64,000 nt of DNA, taken from positions 129,493,338 to 129,557,337 of the forward strand of contig CM057000.1 in the NCBI GenBank assembly GCA_029891345.1. Direction: 5' to 3'. The notes beneath the pieces are model-generated. The model worked only from the letters and a program-made list of their open reading frames with translations. It had not been told where the DNA came from and searched no databases. A program made the position numbers and the translations under genes. This document shows positions 11,521-22,711 of the stretch, in pieces (the stretch's first letter is position 1; each line of letters starts with the position of its first letter). Origin of the DNA: Dryococelus australis. Lineage: Eukaryota; Arthropoda; Insecta; Phasmatodea; Phasmatidae.

Positions 11521-12744
11521 CTAAATCAGACCACTAAGCAGACCACAAACCGTTATCAGACATCAAACAGATCTTAGCCAGAACTCTGTCTACTTTAAAC
11601 CTTAAAAATACATAATACTTTAGACTGAACCATGTATGTAAAGAACGAGGAATAGGAAGTCGGGACCAGCACCTTTGTCAACATCTTGCCCATAGTGTCG
11701 ATATTGCGCCAAAACTTCGGCTACATTGCACGCCGAGGTGGGAAGATTGAATGGCAAACACAAATCTCAAGCAAAATTTGAGAAATGCGAATTTCTTATG
11801 TATTAAGTGTATGACTATCAACCGAGTGGCCCCTGTACATTCCAAGTCTTAAGGGCTCGGAACTGTTCTAATTTAAAACCAACTCTTCCTATAAGAGTGG
11901 TGGCAGATGCTGATCTATACCATGATTGTAACAGACTGGTGTAGCTAGTCACTACTCGTATGATGGGCTTAGTTTGGTCAGATTTACATTTTATAATTTA
12001 AAAAAAAATCCAAGAAGCATACTTATGCGTACATAACAGTCGAGGCAATGAATATTGTATAGATTATGATATCATGTAAGAACTGGACTTGAAGAGAGGA
12101 GACTGGAGATGTAGCGATGACTGTCGGTTTCCGCAAAACTCTATGTACAACTTCGGTACGAATTTAAGAATAAATTATTCTTAAAATAAATTTTTAAAAT
12201 TAAAAATAAACTAATTTTTAAATTGGATAATAAATACAGACTTTCGACTATGCCATTAAAAACAATATGGCCACAGATTAAAAAAACAGATGTATATGCC
12301 TGAAAATTCAGTATTCGTAACTGCCGAGCACCCTCCCGAGTCGAGCCGAAGACTGCCAACCCCAGCCACAAAGCTCCCATTTAAAATACATTAGGTCAAA
12401 TCTCTCCAAACTATTTTTCTTACTACTGACCGCGCATTTTGAAGGGTTGGGTGAAGGGGGAGGGTCGAACTACAGCTCTTGTCTTAAAACACAAGGGAGT
12501 AAATTTTCCTAGCACATATGCACAAAAAATCCCTTAGATCTTGAATGATTGAAAACGTTTGTGGTTTTGTTTAACTAACAGTGCTATTAAATAAAATATC
12601 ATCTACATTACAAGAACAATCGGCATTATAAGAGAATTACCGCAAATTACATGTCCAAGTTATATTTTTTAAAGCTAATGATCAATTACCCAATTACATA
12701 ACATTTTCATTTGAAAAAGAACTAAGAATACTTTACGGCAAATT

Positions 12745-13740
12745 TTGAGAATGGTGAGGAGGACACCACAACCACTGCAACCAGTCAGCCTCCTTGGTAA
12801 AAATATCAATGCTAGTTTGAGATAGTCCATTTCTATATGTTTGGGGAGAACGCCATACATAATAACTCCCAACTGTGCTAAAGGAGATCTGTGCTCAATT
12901 TACTCCACTCCATGCTAGAACGACATCTAGAATACTCCACATTGGTATCAGTCCTGGAGTTGCGCGTCGGCGATCAGTACCTACGACGCTCCCACCATTC
13001 TCGATGGCCAGAGGAGACGTCACAAGAGTTATGGCAAGATAGCTGGTTCATCTGTCGTTGGAGGTTTCCTATGGAGACACAAATACATCACAGCAATCGG
13101 CTTCATTAACGTCACTACTGACGTGTGTCTGTCTGCACTGCACGCCATGCAGAAAGTCCTAGCCCGAGTATTGGAAGTGGAGTCTGCGAGACAGATATCT
13201 ATCGATATATACGCCAGACAGCCAAAAATATTGGGACTCTAAGGTATCTCAATTTATCTCTGTGTATATTTCAGCAGTTCACGAGGCAACAAGAGGGACA
13301 TAATCGAAAAATGCTGTTTGGAAGAGAGCTCCATTTTATTACTGACTTCATATTTGGATAGCTGATAGAAGGAGATGCTGCTACCCCAATATATGCCAAC
13401 AGGGTAGATCAAAGATTATTCGGCTTATATTATTTCATGACACGGCACCTTATAATATACACTAATGGGATTGAAAACACAATATGACTGTAGTAATCAG
13501 CGTTTTGGAGATGAGCAACTGGCATGGCTCTACAACCCTGGCCGACAAAAGGAATTCAGCCCTAAACTCCAGAAATTTTGGGAATATCCTTATTTGATAG
13601 TAAATAAGATCGATGGTGTGGTTTTTTCGGACCTATCATTGGGGCTCTCAGGTGAAATCTAGGATTGTTCACATCGAAGAGCAGAGTTATGGACGTGCGG
13701 TCCACTTTCTTCCTCCTGCAAACTTTACTGGCAATTAGCA
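12745..13740 (+). pseudogene. Gypsy-type retroelement, internally deleted gag and integrase remnant
   Basis: A gag part at about 12745-13200 (LERHLEYSTLVSVLELRVGD then ELWQDSW) is homologous to the gag at 20030-20640. It is followed at about 13265-13720 by the C-terminal integrase region: KMLFGRELHFITDFIFG, WLYNPGRQKEFSPKLQKF, PYLIVNKIDGVVF and LGLSG. Protease, RT and RNase H are missing, so most of pol was lost. Several frame changes occur. The next 450 bp (to about 14210, with TATAATTATATAG near 13971 and AATAAA near 14021) could be the 3' LTR, but no partner LTR was found. Confidence 0.75.
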
Positions 13741-14263
13741 GTGCTGATGTGTCACATATCTGAGAACAGAATTGACACAGAAAGGGCTGGAGTAGTGCGT
13801 AGGTGGGGGGAGTGGAGTTGTCTGCATGTGACTGCTTGATTGACAGCTCACACCTGGGGGCATTCTAGAAAGTTGATGAGTGCCTCCCTTTCGAGAAACA
13901 TCTTGATGCTGAATTGGGTTTAGGAGAACACAGGTATGGCATAGCCTGGAAAGGAATAGCAGTCAGTATAATTATATAGCTTACGCCACCGGAGAGCAAC
14001 TGCGGAGTTGTGGAATAAAGGTTTTCAGCGAATGTCGACTAACTGAAAGAAGGGGAGTTCGGAGCCTATCGCCTGCGGCAGGGCAACGTGGACATATGCA
14101 AACGACGGCAATATTTCCAGTGTGGAGGCAGAGGCCCGTGTGTTGGTCGCTCTTACTGGAGTGGAGTATTATACAGTTTTGTTAAAATGAATAATTAAAT
14201 ATATTACTGTGGTGGGACTAACTGTTAAACAGCTGATGACAGTTATTGAAAAGGAAATAGCTG

Positions 14264-14335
14264 TATTTCCTGAAATAGTTTTATTTCCTGAAGTAGCCAT
14301 ATTTCCTTAAGTAGTTGTATTTCCTGAAGTAATGA
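14264..14335. repeat. 18-bp tandem repeat, four units
   Basis: Four adjacent 18-bp units of TATTTCCTGAAGTAGYYN, differing at 1-4 positions each. Confidence 0.9.
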
Positions 14336-15298
14336 AAATAAATTATAAAATTAAATTAAGGTATTTCATTAATTTAAGACATACAGCTATTTACAAATCT
14401 AGCTAAGGTCAGGAAGTGGCAACAATATGTAACATTTTAGGTCTAGCAATCGTACTCTACAAAGTCTCATAGCAGCACTACATGAGAGAGCTAGTAAGCA
14501 TATTATTGCCTATTTCCGCAGCTCTCCTATACAATTCATAAATCCACGATGCTATGATTTACAGACGATCATTGCCACTGTGTTATTAGTAGATCCTCCT
14601 GAAACACCAGAATCATAGTTTAACGTCGAAGGAGATAGTATTGTAAAAATTACCTTAGAGATAAAAAAAACAGACGCGATGGCATACAGCAGTGTATTTG
14701 AAATTAATCAACAGATAATTCCGTATTTTCTAGCTGCTGGTAGACACATAAAGGTGTCGTTAATGTAATCTGCATCACAAACTGTCTGTCCCAAGAATTG
14801 CACTCTTGTGAGTGACCTGGGGTCTGGGGCGCAATTCTCATTCTCTTTTCTGCTTACCGAAAATCTAATTACGTGAACATCGCTATCCAAGCGTAGTGGA
14901 GTTGTCGATATTCTGATAAAGGGCAGGTGACTGCTACACCTCGTGCCATGGCAACTTATGCCCCGTTTATTGTTTCCTCAACGTGAATCGGTTTCCGATA
15001 GGTGGAAAAGTGAATGATAGTCAGCCCACAGATGAACAAATCTTTTCAATTTACCAGTTTGCTGTACGCCATTAGTTCAAACTGTAAATATATTTTAAAA
15101 ATATATAAATGCAAAAATGTTTTACCAGTAATATAAGTTGCGCATTCAGGAAGATTTATGAAGTGATTTTACAAAATAGCAACTAGTCGAGTGTCATTGA
15201 ATCAAATGAATAATACGCGCGTGTTAAAGAAAGAAAACATGTTAAAAGGTTCTGCTACAAATTTAATATAGTTCGTTTACATCCAGATATTTACAGTG
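14336..15298. other. eys intron 1 sequence, no gene recognised
   Basis: AT-rich. A 60-codon minus-strand frame at 14890-14708 has no recognisable domain, and no paired splice sites stand out. Treated as non-coding. Confidence 0.5.
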
Positions 15299-15302
15299 TA
15301 TA

Positions 15303-15539
15303 TAGGCTGTTCACGGTAAAGTGAGCACTTTTTAAGGCCCTCCCAACAGGCATTAACCACTAATAAATATATATTATTGCAGTCCGAGGCATTAAATTTT
15401 GAGGGTGGTGAAATGTATACACTGTGTTTAATCGTCACATTGCAATGTTTATATTTAAAAGCAACAGAAGATGGAAATTGAATGACAGGAAAAATTTAGA
15501 AGGGCCTTAAAAAGTGCTCACTTTACTGTGAACTGCCTA
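15303..15539. mobile_element. 237-bp MITE with 30+ bp TIRs and TA target duplication
   Basis: It begins TAGGCTGTTCACGGTAAAG and ends with the inverted counterpart CTTTACTGTGAACTGCCTA, flanked by TA on both sides (15301-15302, 15540-15541). The TIR similarity extends through GTGAGCACTTTTTAAGGCCC. There is no coding capacity. Same subfamily and length as 47852-48089. The TA target fits the Tc1/mariner superfamily, but no transposase with these ends was found. Confidence 0.9.
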
Positions 15540-15641
15540 TATACTCTTTTTAATATGTCAATCTCATCATTATGTATCTACTTAAATATCATGCCATACA
15601 CTGAACACGCCCACAGCAAGTGTGCGAAGCGCCTCTCTCAC

Positions 15642-15772
15642 CTGTTGATGTCGTCCATACAGATGCCATAGAGACAGGGATTGCTGAGGCAGGCGAACCC
15701 AGCCGCGGCGAGATGAAGCGCTATCCAGACGGCACCCGCGGCCACCAACAAATGTCTGCTACGCGGCCACAT
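15642..15772 (-). CDS. eys: eys-like secreted EGF-repeat protein, exon 1 (start, signal peptide)
   Basis: ATG at 15772-15770, preceded 15 nt upstream by an in-frame TGA, so it is the first possible Met. It encodes 43 codons plus two bases, ending at a CAACAG|GTGAGA donor (phase 2). Residues 1-7 are MWPRSRH. Residues 8-27 form a hydrophobic signal-peptide core (LLVAAGAVWIALHLAAAGFA). EGF 1 starts at Cys28 with CLSNPCLYGICMDDIN. Splicing to the exon at 8926 restores Ser and continues EGF 1 without interruption. Family knowledge: Eyes shut begins with a signal peptide followed directly by a CLSNPC... EGF, as here. The protein should be secreted. A TIR transposon begins about 100 bp upstream, so promoter or 5' UTR sequence may be transposon-derived. 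Confidence 0.82.
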
Positions 15773-15874
15773 GGGACATCTTCGTCAGTCGTCAGCCGGC
15801 ACCTGTTCCCCAGAACAATGTGTTCATCGCAGTCAGTCCGTCGCAACACACAGTCCTACGAGGCGCAACCTTCT

Positions 15875-16523
15875 TCAGGCTGCTCACGGTAAAACGAGCA
15901 TTTTTGAAAGCACATTGTGTATTCTTCCGCCATATGTGAAAATTAAGTGAGTGAAGAGATTTGGACGGCTCTTGACATCGAGTTCTTGAGAGCCGATGAG
16001 GGTAATTGAGGTGAGTATGGAGCAGCGCCGGAATGAAAGGGGTGGGGGAACGGGAGATCCCAGAGAAAACCCGCCGGCCAACGGCATCGTCCGGCACGAT
16101 TTCCATATGTGAAAATCCGGAGTGGCCCGGCCGGGGATTGAACCCGGATCCCCGCTTTGGTGAGAGGCGAGCAGGCTAACCACTCAGCCACCGTGCCCCC
16201 TATGTGAAATTAACATTTACACGAGCCTGATCACTTTATTCCTGCATCGGTCAAGTGAAACTGTGAGATTATTAAAAAGTAATCATTTTACAGATTTGCT
16301 CATTCTTACATTTACACACATTAAAAAAATAATTTTAGTATTCACAAATGTTTACTTAGAACTTTTAATTCGACTTTAAAACACGGAACTACTTTCCCAT
16401 CATTGTTACCAACTTCACTGGGCGCATGCCCGTCAATGCGGCCATTAAAACGTATGCAGGTAGGAGCAGCGGCATTGTTCAAATGTTAGTTTCTAAAATT
16501 CTTTGCTAACCAAGAACAGCCTA
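15875..16523 (+). mobile_element. TIR DNA element (GGCTGTTC family) split by a SINE
   Basis: Left end CAGGCTGCTCACGGTAAAACGAGC, right end AAGAACAGCCTA. Its interior (after removal of the SINE) aligns inverted to the copy at 26836-27248, for example CAAGTGAAACTGTGAG and the CGGAACTACTTTCC...TGGGCGCATGCC block. About 380 bp without the SINE. A clear TA duplication is not seen at this copy. It lies just 5' of eys exon 1. Confidence 0.8.
15947..16200 (-). repeat. tRNA-derived SINE, family 1, full-length copy
   Basis: On the minus strand it starts GGGGGCACGGTGGCTGAG with an A box (TGGCTGAGTGGTTAGCC) and a B box (GGGTTCAATCCC), then a body GCCGGACGATGCCGTTGG and a tail ending in GGCTCTCAAGAACTC...AAATCTCTTCACTCACT. 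Target duplication: TATGTGAAAATTAA (15933-15946) and TATGTGAAATTAA (16201-16213). The tRNA-like head should carry an internal Pol III promoter. Confidence 0.92.
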
Positions 16524-16551
16524 TGAAACATGTTATTTACAATATTAATAT

Positions 16552-17425
16552 TGTTACACGTGTGACCTTTCGCGTCGCACACGAGCTCCCATTACGCGCA
16601 GGCTGGCGCTGTGGGAGGACTGACCTCCTAGACCCTCCTCTTCCTCCTAGGCGGTCCGCCCCGTCGCGTCTCCCGGCTGGCATCACAGCCCCTCCTTCTC
16701 TTCCTTGCTTGAGAAGCCGACTAGTTTAGAGGATGCGCAAGAATATTCTGGGAACTAGGACCCGGCACAATGTAGCATTTAGAGAAATTTCTGGGCGATA
16801 CCCTACGACCCTATAAATATTGCAGCGGTCCAAGTGTCGACAGTCCGTCGATAGAAGTCTTTTGCCAAGCGCGGTACCCCGGACGCAGTCGAGTGCGGCG
16901 AGGGACATCGGCGTAGAGGACGGACGACGACGGGAGACTGCGAGACGACGGCGGGCGAGGTCTCGTTTGTGGTGTGAACGGACGAAGAAGGCGTGAAGCT
17001 CGACGAGTGAAGGCCACTGTGCACGAGGGTACTCGGATAACTCTAGAACGTGGTGGACTGGCGGGACCTGAATTAAATTGAGGTGGGACTGTATGAACAT
17101 GCGATACGGACTTTATTGTAAATGTCAAATATGGACATATAACTTATAAAGTAATTCATTAGGTTTTGGATACACTGTCTATGATGACTAATTTCAGTTA
17201 ATTAATTAGATTATTTTCTTTGAGATAATTGTAAATTGTACTGATTGAATTCATTAACTGTAAACAAGTGATAGAAATTTATTGTGAGATGTTAGGTCGA
17301 GAGAATTTTGTTTGTAGTTATTGAAAAAAAAATTAGGAACGTATAATTAACTATTTTGTATATTTAAGCCCTCCATCCCTTAACGAACCTTGTTTAGCCC
17401 ACTGGCCTTTGAGAAAATTGTAACA
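16552..17425 (+). repeat. Gypsy-type LTR (874 bp) followed by a tRNA-Leu-like primer site
   Basis: It starts TGTTACACG and ends TTGTAACA (perfect 6-bp TGTTAC/GTAACA ends). It has a TATA box (CTATAAATATTG at about 16811) and a GC-rich R/U5-like part. Immediately after it, 17426-17445 reads CTGTTGTCAGAAGGGGGATG, a diverged form of the TGGTGTCAG... site complementary to the tRNA-Leu 3' end. The internal region is lost within about 130 bp, replaced by a LINE. The overlapping minus-strand frames at 17128-16726 are shadows of the GC-rich LTR. Confidence 0.72.
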
Positions 17426-17559
17426 CTGTTGTCAGAAGGGGGATGGAGGCATTTTCTTACTAACAATAATAATTGTAGTTAGGATTTCAGTAGGATAGTA
17501 ACTGTAAGGATAAATTTGTAAATATAATAATATCTAGTCATAATAACGTGCCAAATTGA

Positions 17560-19515
17560 ACAAGACTTCCAAAAGAACAACACGCGAAACTTCTATAGAA
17601 CCTTTAAGGGCAATCTCAGCAAATACAACCCTCCAAGCCTACAGTTCGAAACCTCCAATGGTAAAATGGCCCACAATGATAAGGACAACTGCCAGATTCT
17701 AGCGAATTACTTTACAACCCTTCTGAGCTGCGAAGCTCCAAGTTCCACATTTCCTTTTGAAGACAGTATACAGGTGCATCCAAATTCATTACCACCCACG
17801 AAGGAAGAAGTCAAGCAGATTATTTAGTCGCTTAAGGACAACAAGGCACCAGGAGAAGACTTTATTATCGCCGAACTTTGGAAGTACGCAGGTGACAAGA
17901 CTCTGAATAAACTAGCGAAAATCATAGGCGAGATTTGGGAAACCGAAAGACTTCCAAACGGCTGGAATTCTGCTCTTATACACCCCCTTCATAAGAAAGG
18001 CGATAAAACTGATGTAAATAACTACAGCGGCATTTCCATCCTATTGATAACCTACAAAATTCTCTCTAAACCTGTTCAGACTAGGGCAGAGGAACAACTA
18101 GACCCACAAATTGGAGAATATCAAGGTGGTTTCAGGAAGGGACGTTCATGCGTCGAGCATATAATGAACCTCAAATCCACCCTCTCATTTCTGAAGCTCA
18201 GGAACAAAGAATTAGTGGTGACCTTCGTAGACTTCAAGAAGACCTATGACTCGATTGATCGCACCACCCAGATCTGAATTCTAAAAGAATTTGGCCTAGA
18301 CAACAAAACCAGAGCAATCATCCAACAAACACCGACCAACATCAACTCGAAAGTGAAGTTTAGGGGAGAGATTTCTGAAAGTTTTGAAATCAAGACTGGA
18401 GCAAGGCAAGGGGATGGGCTCTCACCTCTACTCTACAACTGTGTCCTCGAGAAGGTCATTTGCGAGTGGCGCAAACAATGGAAAAACCAAGGAGTTGAAA
18501 ACGGGGTCAGACTGGAATACAGAAAATGAAATCTTCAAATCGATTGCCTAACCTTTGCAGATCATCTTGCAATTTTTTTATGATTCTTTAGAAACAGCCT
18601 CAAAACAGATTGATCAGCTTAAGGAACAGGCACAGAAGGCAGGTCTCCAGATTTCCTTGGAGAAAACAGAGTTTTTTAACCAATATCAAGTCACCTGTTA
18701 GAGAGCTTGTGGTGGATCAAAGCAAAAACAAGCGAGTAGAAAAATTCAAATACCTGGGAGAATTGATAACAACCAATATATCAGAGAAAGAAGCCTTCAT
18801 ATCACGCATGAACAAAATGGAAATGGAGTACCATCTAACCAAGGGCGTCTATAATAAAATGTCAATATTGTTCAATGCAAAGCTAAGGCACTACTGCAGT
18901 GTTATCCGTCCAGAGGTCTTGTACGCTTCAGAATGCCTCAAAATGAACAAGAAAGGTTTGCTCGGAAAACTGGTGGCGAAAGAAAGCTTTGAAAAAAAAA
19001 CCTTGGGTCTCATCAAAGAAAATGGGGAGTATAAAAGACGGCATAACCATGAGCTCTATACCCATGTGGAGAAGATAACCGACACCATCCGGAAACGAAG
19101 GATTGCCTTTTTAGACACGTGAGAGCCCCGCAAGATTGACCAATCGCATCATAACCTACTTTCAGGAGAAGAAAACCAAGGGGGCCTGGTTCACTGAGGT
19201 GACTAGAGGTCCCGAAGAAATGGGAATCACCCATAATGACATCAAGGAGCGTGTCCCATGTCCCACTCAAGAAGAAATTTAAAGCATAACAGGGTTTCCA
19301 GGAAAAGCCGAAGTTAAAAACAGGAAAGGCATGGACGCAGAACAGAAAGGAACAACATCGAGAACGAATGCGGGAATACTGGGCAAACATCAAAGCTCAA
19401 AAAGGAGATGGTTGAAATGACGTGGTCCATAGTTGCCCGATACGAGGGTAAGGTGGGACAGGAAGTGAGCGACCTCAAGGAGGAATGACAGGAATTCCTG
19501 CAGCAGCATAACATA
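17560..19515 (+). pseudogene. Non-LTR retrotransposon reverse transcriptase remnant
   Basis: The RT domain reads through several frames: LKDNKAPGEDFI (about 17830), HPLHKKGDKTDVNNYSGIS (17980), YQGGFRKGRS (18120), VTFVDFKKTYDSIDR (18215), ARQGDGLSPLLYNCVL (18405), and FADHLAI (18556), where the catalytic FADD is now FADH. A C-terminal region (YASECLKMNKKG, then HNHELY...TIRKRRIAFL) follows to about 19120. It ends near a short (CATAA)n tail at 19500-19518. The endonuclease part is absent (5' truncation). The clade was not resolved; the C-terminal layout is that of the endonuclease-RT type common in insect genomes. Confidence 0.85.
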
Positions 19516-19519
19516 ACAT

Positions 19520-20029
19520 AGAATGTTTATTCACCCAGTACCCAGTGTTTAGCCATTACTGGGTTAGTGATGTTGACTTCATGATCATTATATTATATTT
19601 ATAATTTGGCGTGATTGGTTTCCCAACACCCCTTACGATGTAGTATTCGCTACAAAAAATTTTGCCCACCTACTGTCAACTGGCTTGTGGTGTCCCGCTC
19701 GTCCTTTCGACGATTAGGACGCAACCGACTGCGATTTTCAAACCCTGCTAGAACGAGTCCTTCAATCTTACCTATGGGCACAGGAGATATCAGGCAGCAA
19801 ATTTCTCCCCACCCAAACCCAAATGAGGAGTTGAGCCTATAGCACACAAGTCCCACCAGGGGCCGTGACTCCTAAACCTCCTGCTAAGTGAACATCTACT
19901 GGGTAGTGAGGTCAGCCCGTGCTACTCCTTCCTTTTCATCGTGGGTTTTAACACTTTCAAGGCTAGACATACATAAAGTGTTCCCTTTTCAATTCTATAG
20001 AATTTCTTCACTCTGGAATTCGGCCTTTG
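19520..20029. other. Transposon flank, no gene recognised
   Basis: Moderately GC-rich sequence between a LINE tail and a gag relic. Short frames occur on both strands without recognisable domains. Confidence 0.4.
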
Positions 20030-20640
20030 GAGTCCCTCTGGCTCAGCAGCAGGGAAGAAGACATGCAGAGGCTGATGAAGGGCTGAGATCGACCCCTACC
20101 GAGCCGACGACTGTGGGCGGTGAGGTGAAGGCAGAGGTCGTCGCCAGTGCCGCAATCACAGGGGAAGCGCAGCAGTTCTGCAACGTGGGTGCGCCTAAGC
20201 CAGAGATGGGTAAAGACGTCGCAATAAGCCCGCCCCTATGATGGACAGATACCTTGCCGCGAATACCGGTACCAGTTCGAGATCGTTGCGCCCTGAATGG
20301 CTGGACTGAAGAGCAGTGGGCATACTACCTGGCTGCTGTACTGAGGAGACCTGCACTAAGCGTACTGCGGTCGCTGCCAGAACGACATCGACTGGAGTAC
20401 TCCACATTGGTGTCGGCCTTGGTGTGACTCGGCGACCGATACCTGCGACACGCCCACTATGCCCAACTGCGAAGCCGCATCCAGCGACCAGGGGAACCAA
20501 TGCAGGAACTGTGGCAGGACATCGTGAGGCTGTCACACCTGTCTCTGGAGGGATGCTATGAGGAGGCTCGGGATATTATCGCAGTCCTGCTTCTTTGTGG
20601 ACGCTATCGCTGATACCCAGGTGCGCAAGCTGTACGTCTG
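20030..20640 (+). pseudogene. Gypsy-type gag remnant
   Basis: Translation across two frames gives ALNGWTEEQWAYYLAAVLRR, LRSLPERHRLEYSTLVSALV, GDRYLRHAHYAQLRSRIQRP and GEPMQELWQDIVRLSH, typical of capsid-domain gag of arthropod Gypsy elements. The segment at 20365-20540 is homologous to 12910-13060. No zinc knuckle or pol follows, so this is a fragment. Confidence 0.72.
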
Positions 20641-20659
20641 CCTAACACACATATGATGC

Positions 20660-22143
20660 GATGTGGGTTGCAGACATAACAAAGATTAGGGGGCAGCAGC
20701 CCGCATTCGTGACACAAAATTTTCTAGCAAAAAAAAAAACTAAATTCTCGATAAGATATTGTTCAATTCTTAAATAGAGGAATGTATGAAACCTTGTCAA
20801 ATGGGATGGTAACAAATAATATCAGTGTTTATTATGTGGTCCACGAGGATCCGACTATCCTATGAGGTGCGATTCGAAGCCTGAGCTGTTAGGCTCCGAA
20901 GTAGACGGGCTCAAGCGTTCAACTTGGTTTAGTATGCGAATACCTTAGCATAAGTTACACTTAGCTGTGTTAAGGGAGCATCTTTGGAGCTTGATTCAAT
21001 GGAGTCCCAGGGTTACTGACCACTGCCCAGCACTGTAACTAGAGAAAGTGGCACAGTCACTTAAAGAGCTAGTGAAACATCATAGTTGTCTCTTCAAGTC
21101 AAGGCAAGCAACCCTATTCCTCGTCGTGGCCCCCTCGTTTAACAAACAAACAAAAAATATGGCTATGTGAGAAGTATTTCTGCCGCTGATCCCCAGTTAT
21201 CAGCAAGGCCTAAAGTTACTGCAGCAATATCTGGTGTAGTCTGTAAAGCAGGGGTCGTGGAGTGGACTCCTGAACCTCAGAAGTCCGTAATTTCAGTGAG
21301 AGAAATTCGAGATAGTATTGGTAGATCTCTTTTAGTGGCACGTGAATGGGACGGGCCAATATTTTGTCATATTGAGCACGATGGAACCCACTAATCCGCG
21401 TTTTCGAGAATTCATCGACGAATCCACCAGTGGTTGATACACTGGTATTACACCGGCTGAGGCATTTTTCAAACATCATGTTGATTTTTAGCTGTGCTTT
21501 CTTCTGCTTTCGGACACATTAATACCGTTTCACTAAAACTTTTAAAGTTTGCACCACCCATTCGTAAAACTCGATTTCTGAATTATTTCGGTATATTTTG
21601 GAATGCGCGTATATTACGAGTTGCGGATGTTTTTTTCTTTTATTTTTCAGAGAAAGCGTTCGAATATTCATAGGTTGAAGTTCTGGTGCACATCCACCAG
21701 ATTTTCAGGCCGATGGAACCGATGAATAAACATCAGCGCCCAGGGCAACGTGGCAGGAAGATAGTTCAATGGCGCCACACAGCCTTCCGCAGTACGGAGA
21801 TGAGCCAGACACACCAACTAAACGTTGATCCCGAGAATCGGACCCCCCAGAACATCCAGGTGACACGCAACAACGTTACACACTACTCTTCGCCGGCCAT
21901 TTACTGGAACGAAAACCGCGTGGATACATAAAACGGGGCGGAGTTCGAACAGCAAATTTCGCGAGGCGATTCCTTGTGCAACCCCAAGCGAAATATTTGG
22001 GACAGTTTGAAATTCAATTACAATAACCACCCTCTTATTGCAAAGAACTTTTTTTTACCGCCGGGATGAATGAACGTTTGGTGCCGGTTTGTTGAGCGGT
22101 ATGACCGAATTAGCGAGAATTGTCCTCTTATTGCAACTACCTG
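20660..22143. other. Intergenic, nothing recognised
   Basis: Scattered short frames on both strands (for example 21479-21216 minus) lack domains and splice context. No repeat family seen elsewhere in the window is apparent here. Confidence 0.5.
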
Positions 22144-22145
22144 AT

Positions 22146-22711
22146 GCCCGGTTGCACCAACATCTTCCCCGATCCGAGATCGACTGATCCTAGTTCCGAA
22201 CCTGGATCCAGTTTGATCTTGGTTCCAATGTAAAAGTGTTGCGCCAACGAAATTTTCCGATTCTGGATCTCCGATTCGTCGATCTTGGTTCCACAGTGAG
22301 AGATCGAAATTATGTATGAGACAAATTTTGCTGTTGGTTCGTAATGTATGACATCATGGAAGTAGGCGTATTTTTCACTATAGGTAGAACTAGATGTGCG
22401 ATGTTTTATCTGTTTTAAGTGAATTATTGTTGTACGAATTTTACTGATTAATATTCAAGTGCGTATAATGTTGTTTTAATTTTCCAAGAAAACAATCGAA
22501 CATAGTTCTGTGTGTTGGCGTATTTTAAAACTACATTTGTTGACGATGGCTGCTGATCTCGGATCGAAATTTCAAACCGCCAATTTCGGCGCTTCGAAAT
22601 GAACGTCTCGATCTCCAGTCCAGCTCTGAACTCGAATGGCGCAACAGTTTTCTGTGACAATCTTAGATCCGATCTCAGATCGAGTTTCGAACCCTGATGG
22701 TGCAACCAGGC
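22146..22711. mobile_element. 566-bp MITE with GCCYGGTTGCACCA TIRs
   Basis: Left end GCCCGGTTGCACCA, right end (inverted) GCCTGGTTGCACCA, 13/14 identical, flanked by AT on both sides. The interior is non-coding and full of GATC/GATCTCGG-type subterminal repeats (22190-22300, 22550-22690). The ends and 2-bp AT target resemble ISL2EU/IS4EU-type elements of the PIF/Harbinger assemblage; that assignment is from memory of end motifs only. Confidence 0.7.

Larger units (their letters stand above)
9358..12420. mobile_element. Long-inverted-repeat (foldback-like) element, about 3 kb
   Basis: The left arm 9358-10087 and right arm 11813-12420 are inverted copies. Examples: AGACTTGGAATG near 10050 against CATTCCAAGTCTTAAG near 11840; ACATCTCCGGTCTCCTCT at about 9785 against its complement at about 12095; GTATTTTAAATGG at about 9400 against its complement at about 12375. 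Arms are roughly 730 and 610 bp with indels. The core (10090-11810) has no coding sequence, only two degenerate tandem arrays. This is the layout of foldback-type elements; no transposase and no clear target duplication were seen. It sits inside eys intron 1. Confidence 0.75.

Noticed and set aside
12675-12872. 65-codon minus-strand frame
   Set aside because: Antisense to the 5' part of the Gypsy gag relic; no independent support.
15620-15892. 90-codon plus-strand open frame
   Set aside because: Antisense of eys exon 1; no domain, and the minus strand shows start, signal peptide, EGF and splice donor.
16726-17128. Three overlapping minus-strand frames of 73-124 codons
   Set aside because: They lie inside a GC-rich LTR with TATA and TGTTAC/GTAACA ends; no conserved protein content.
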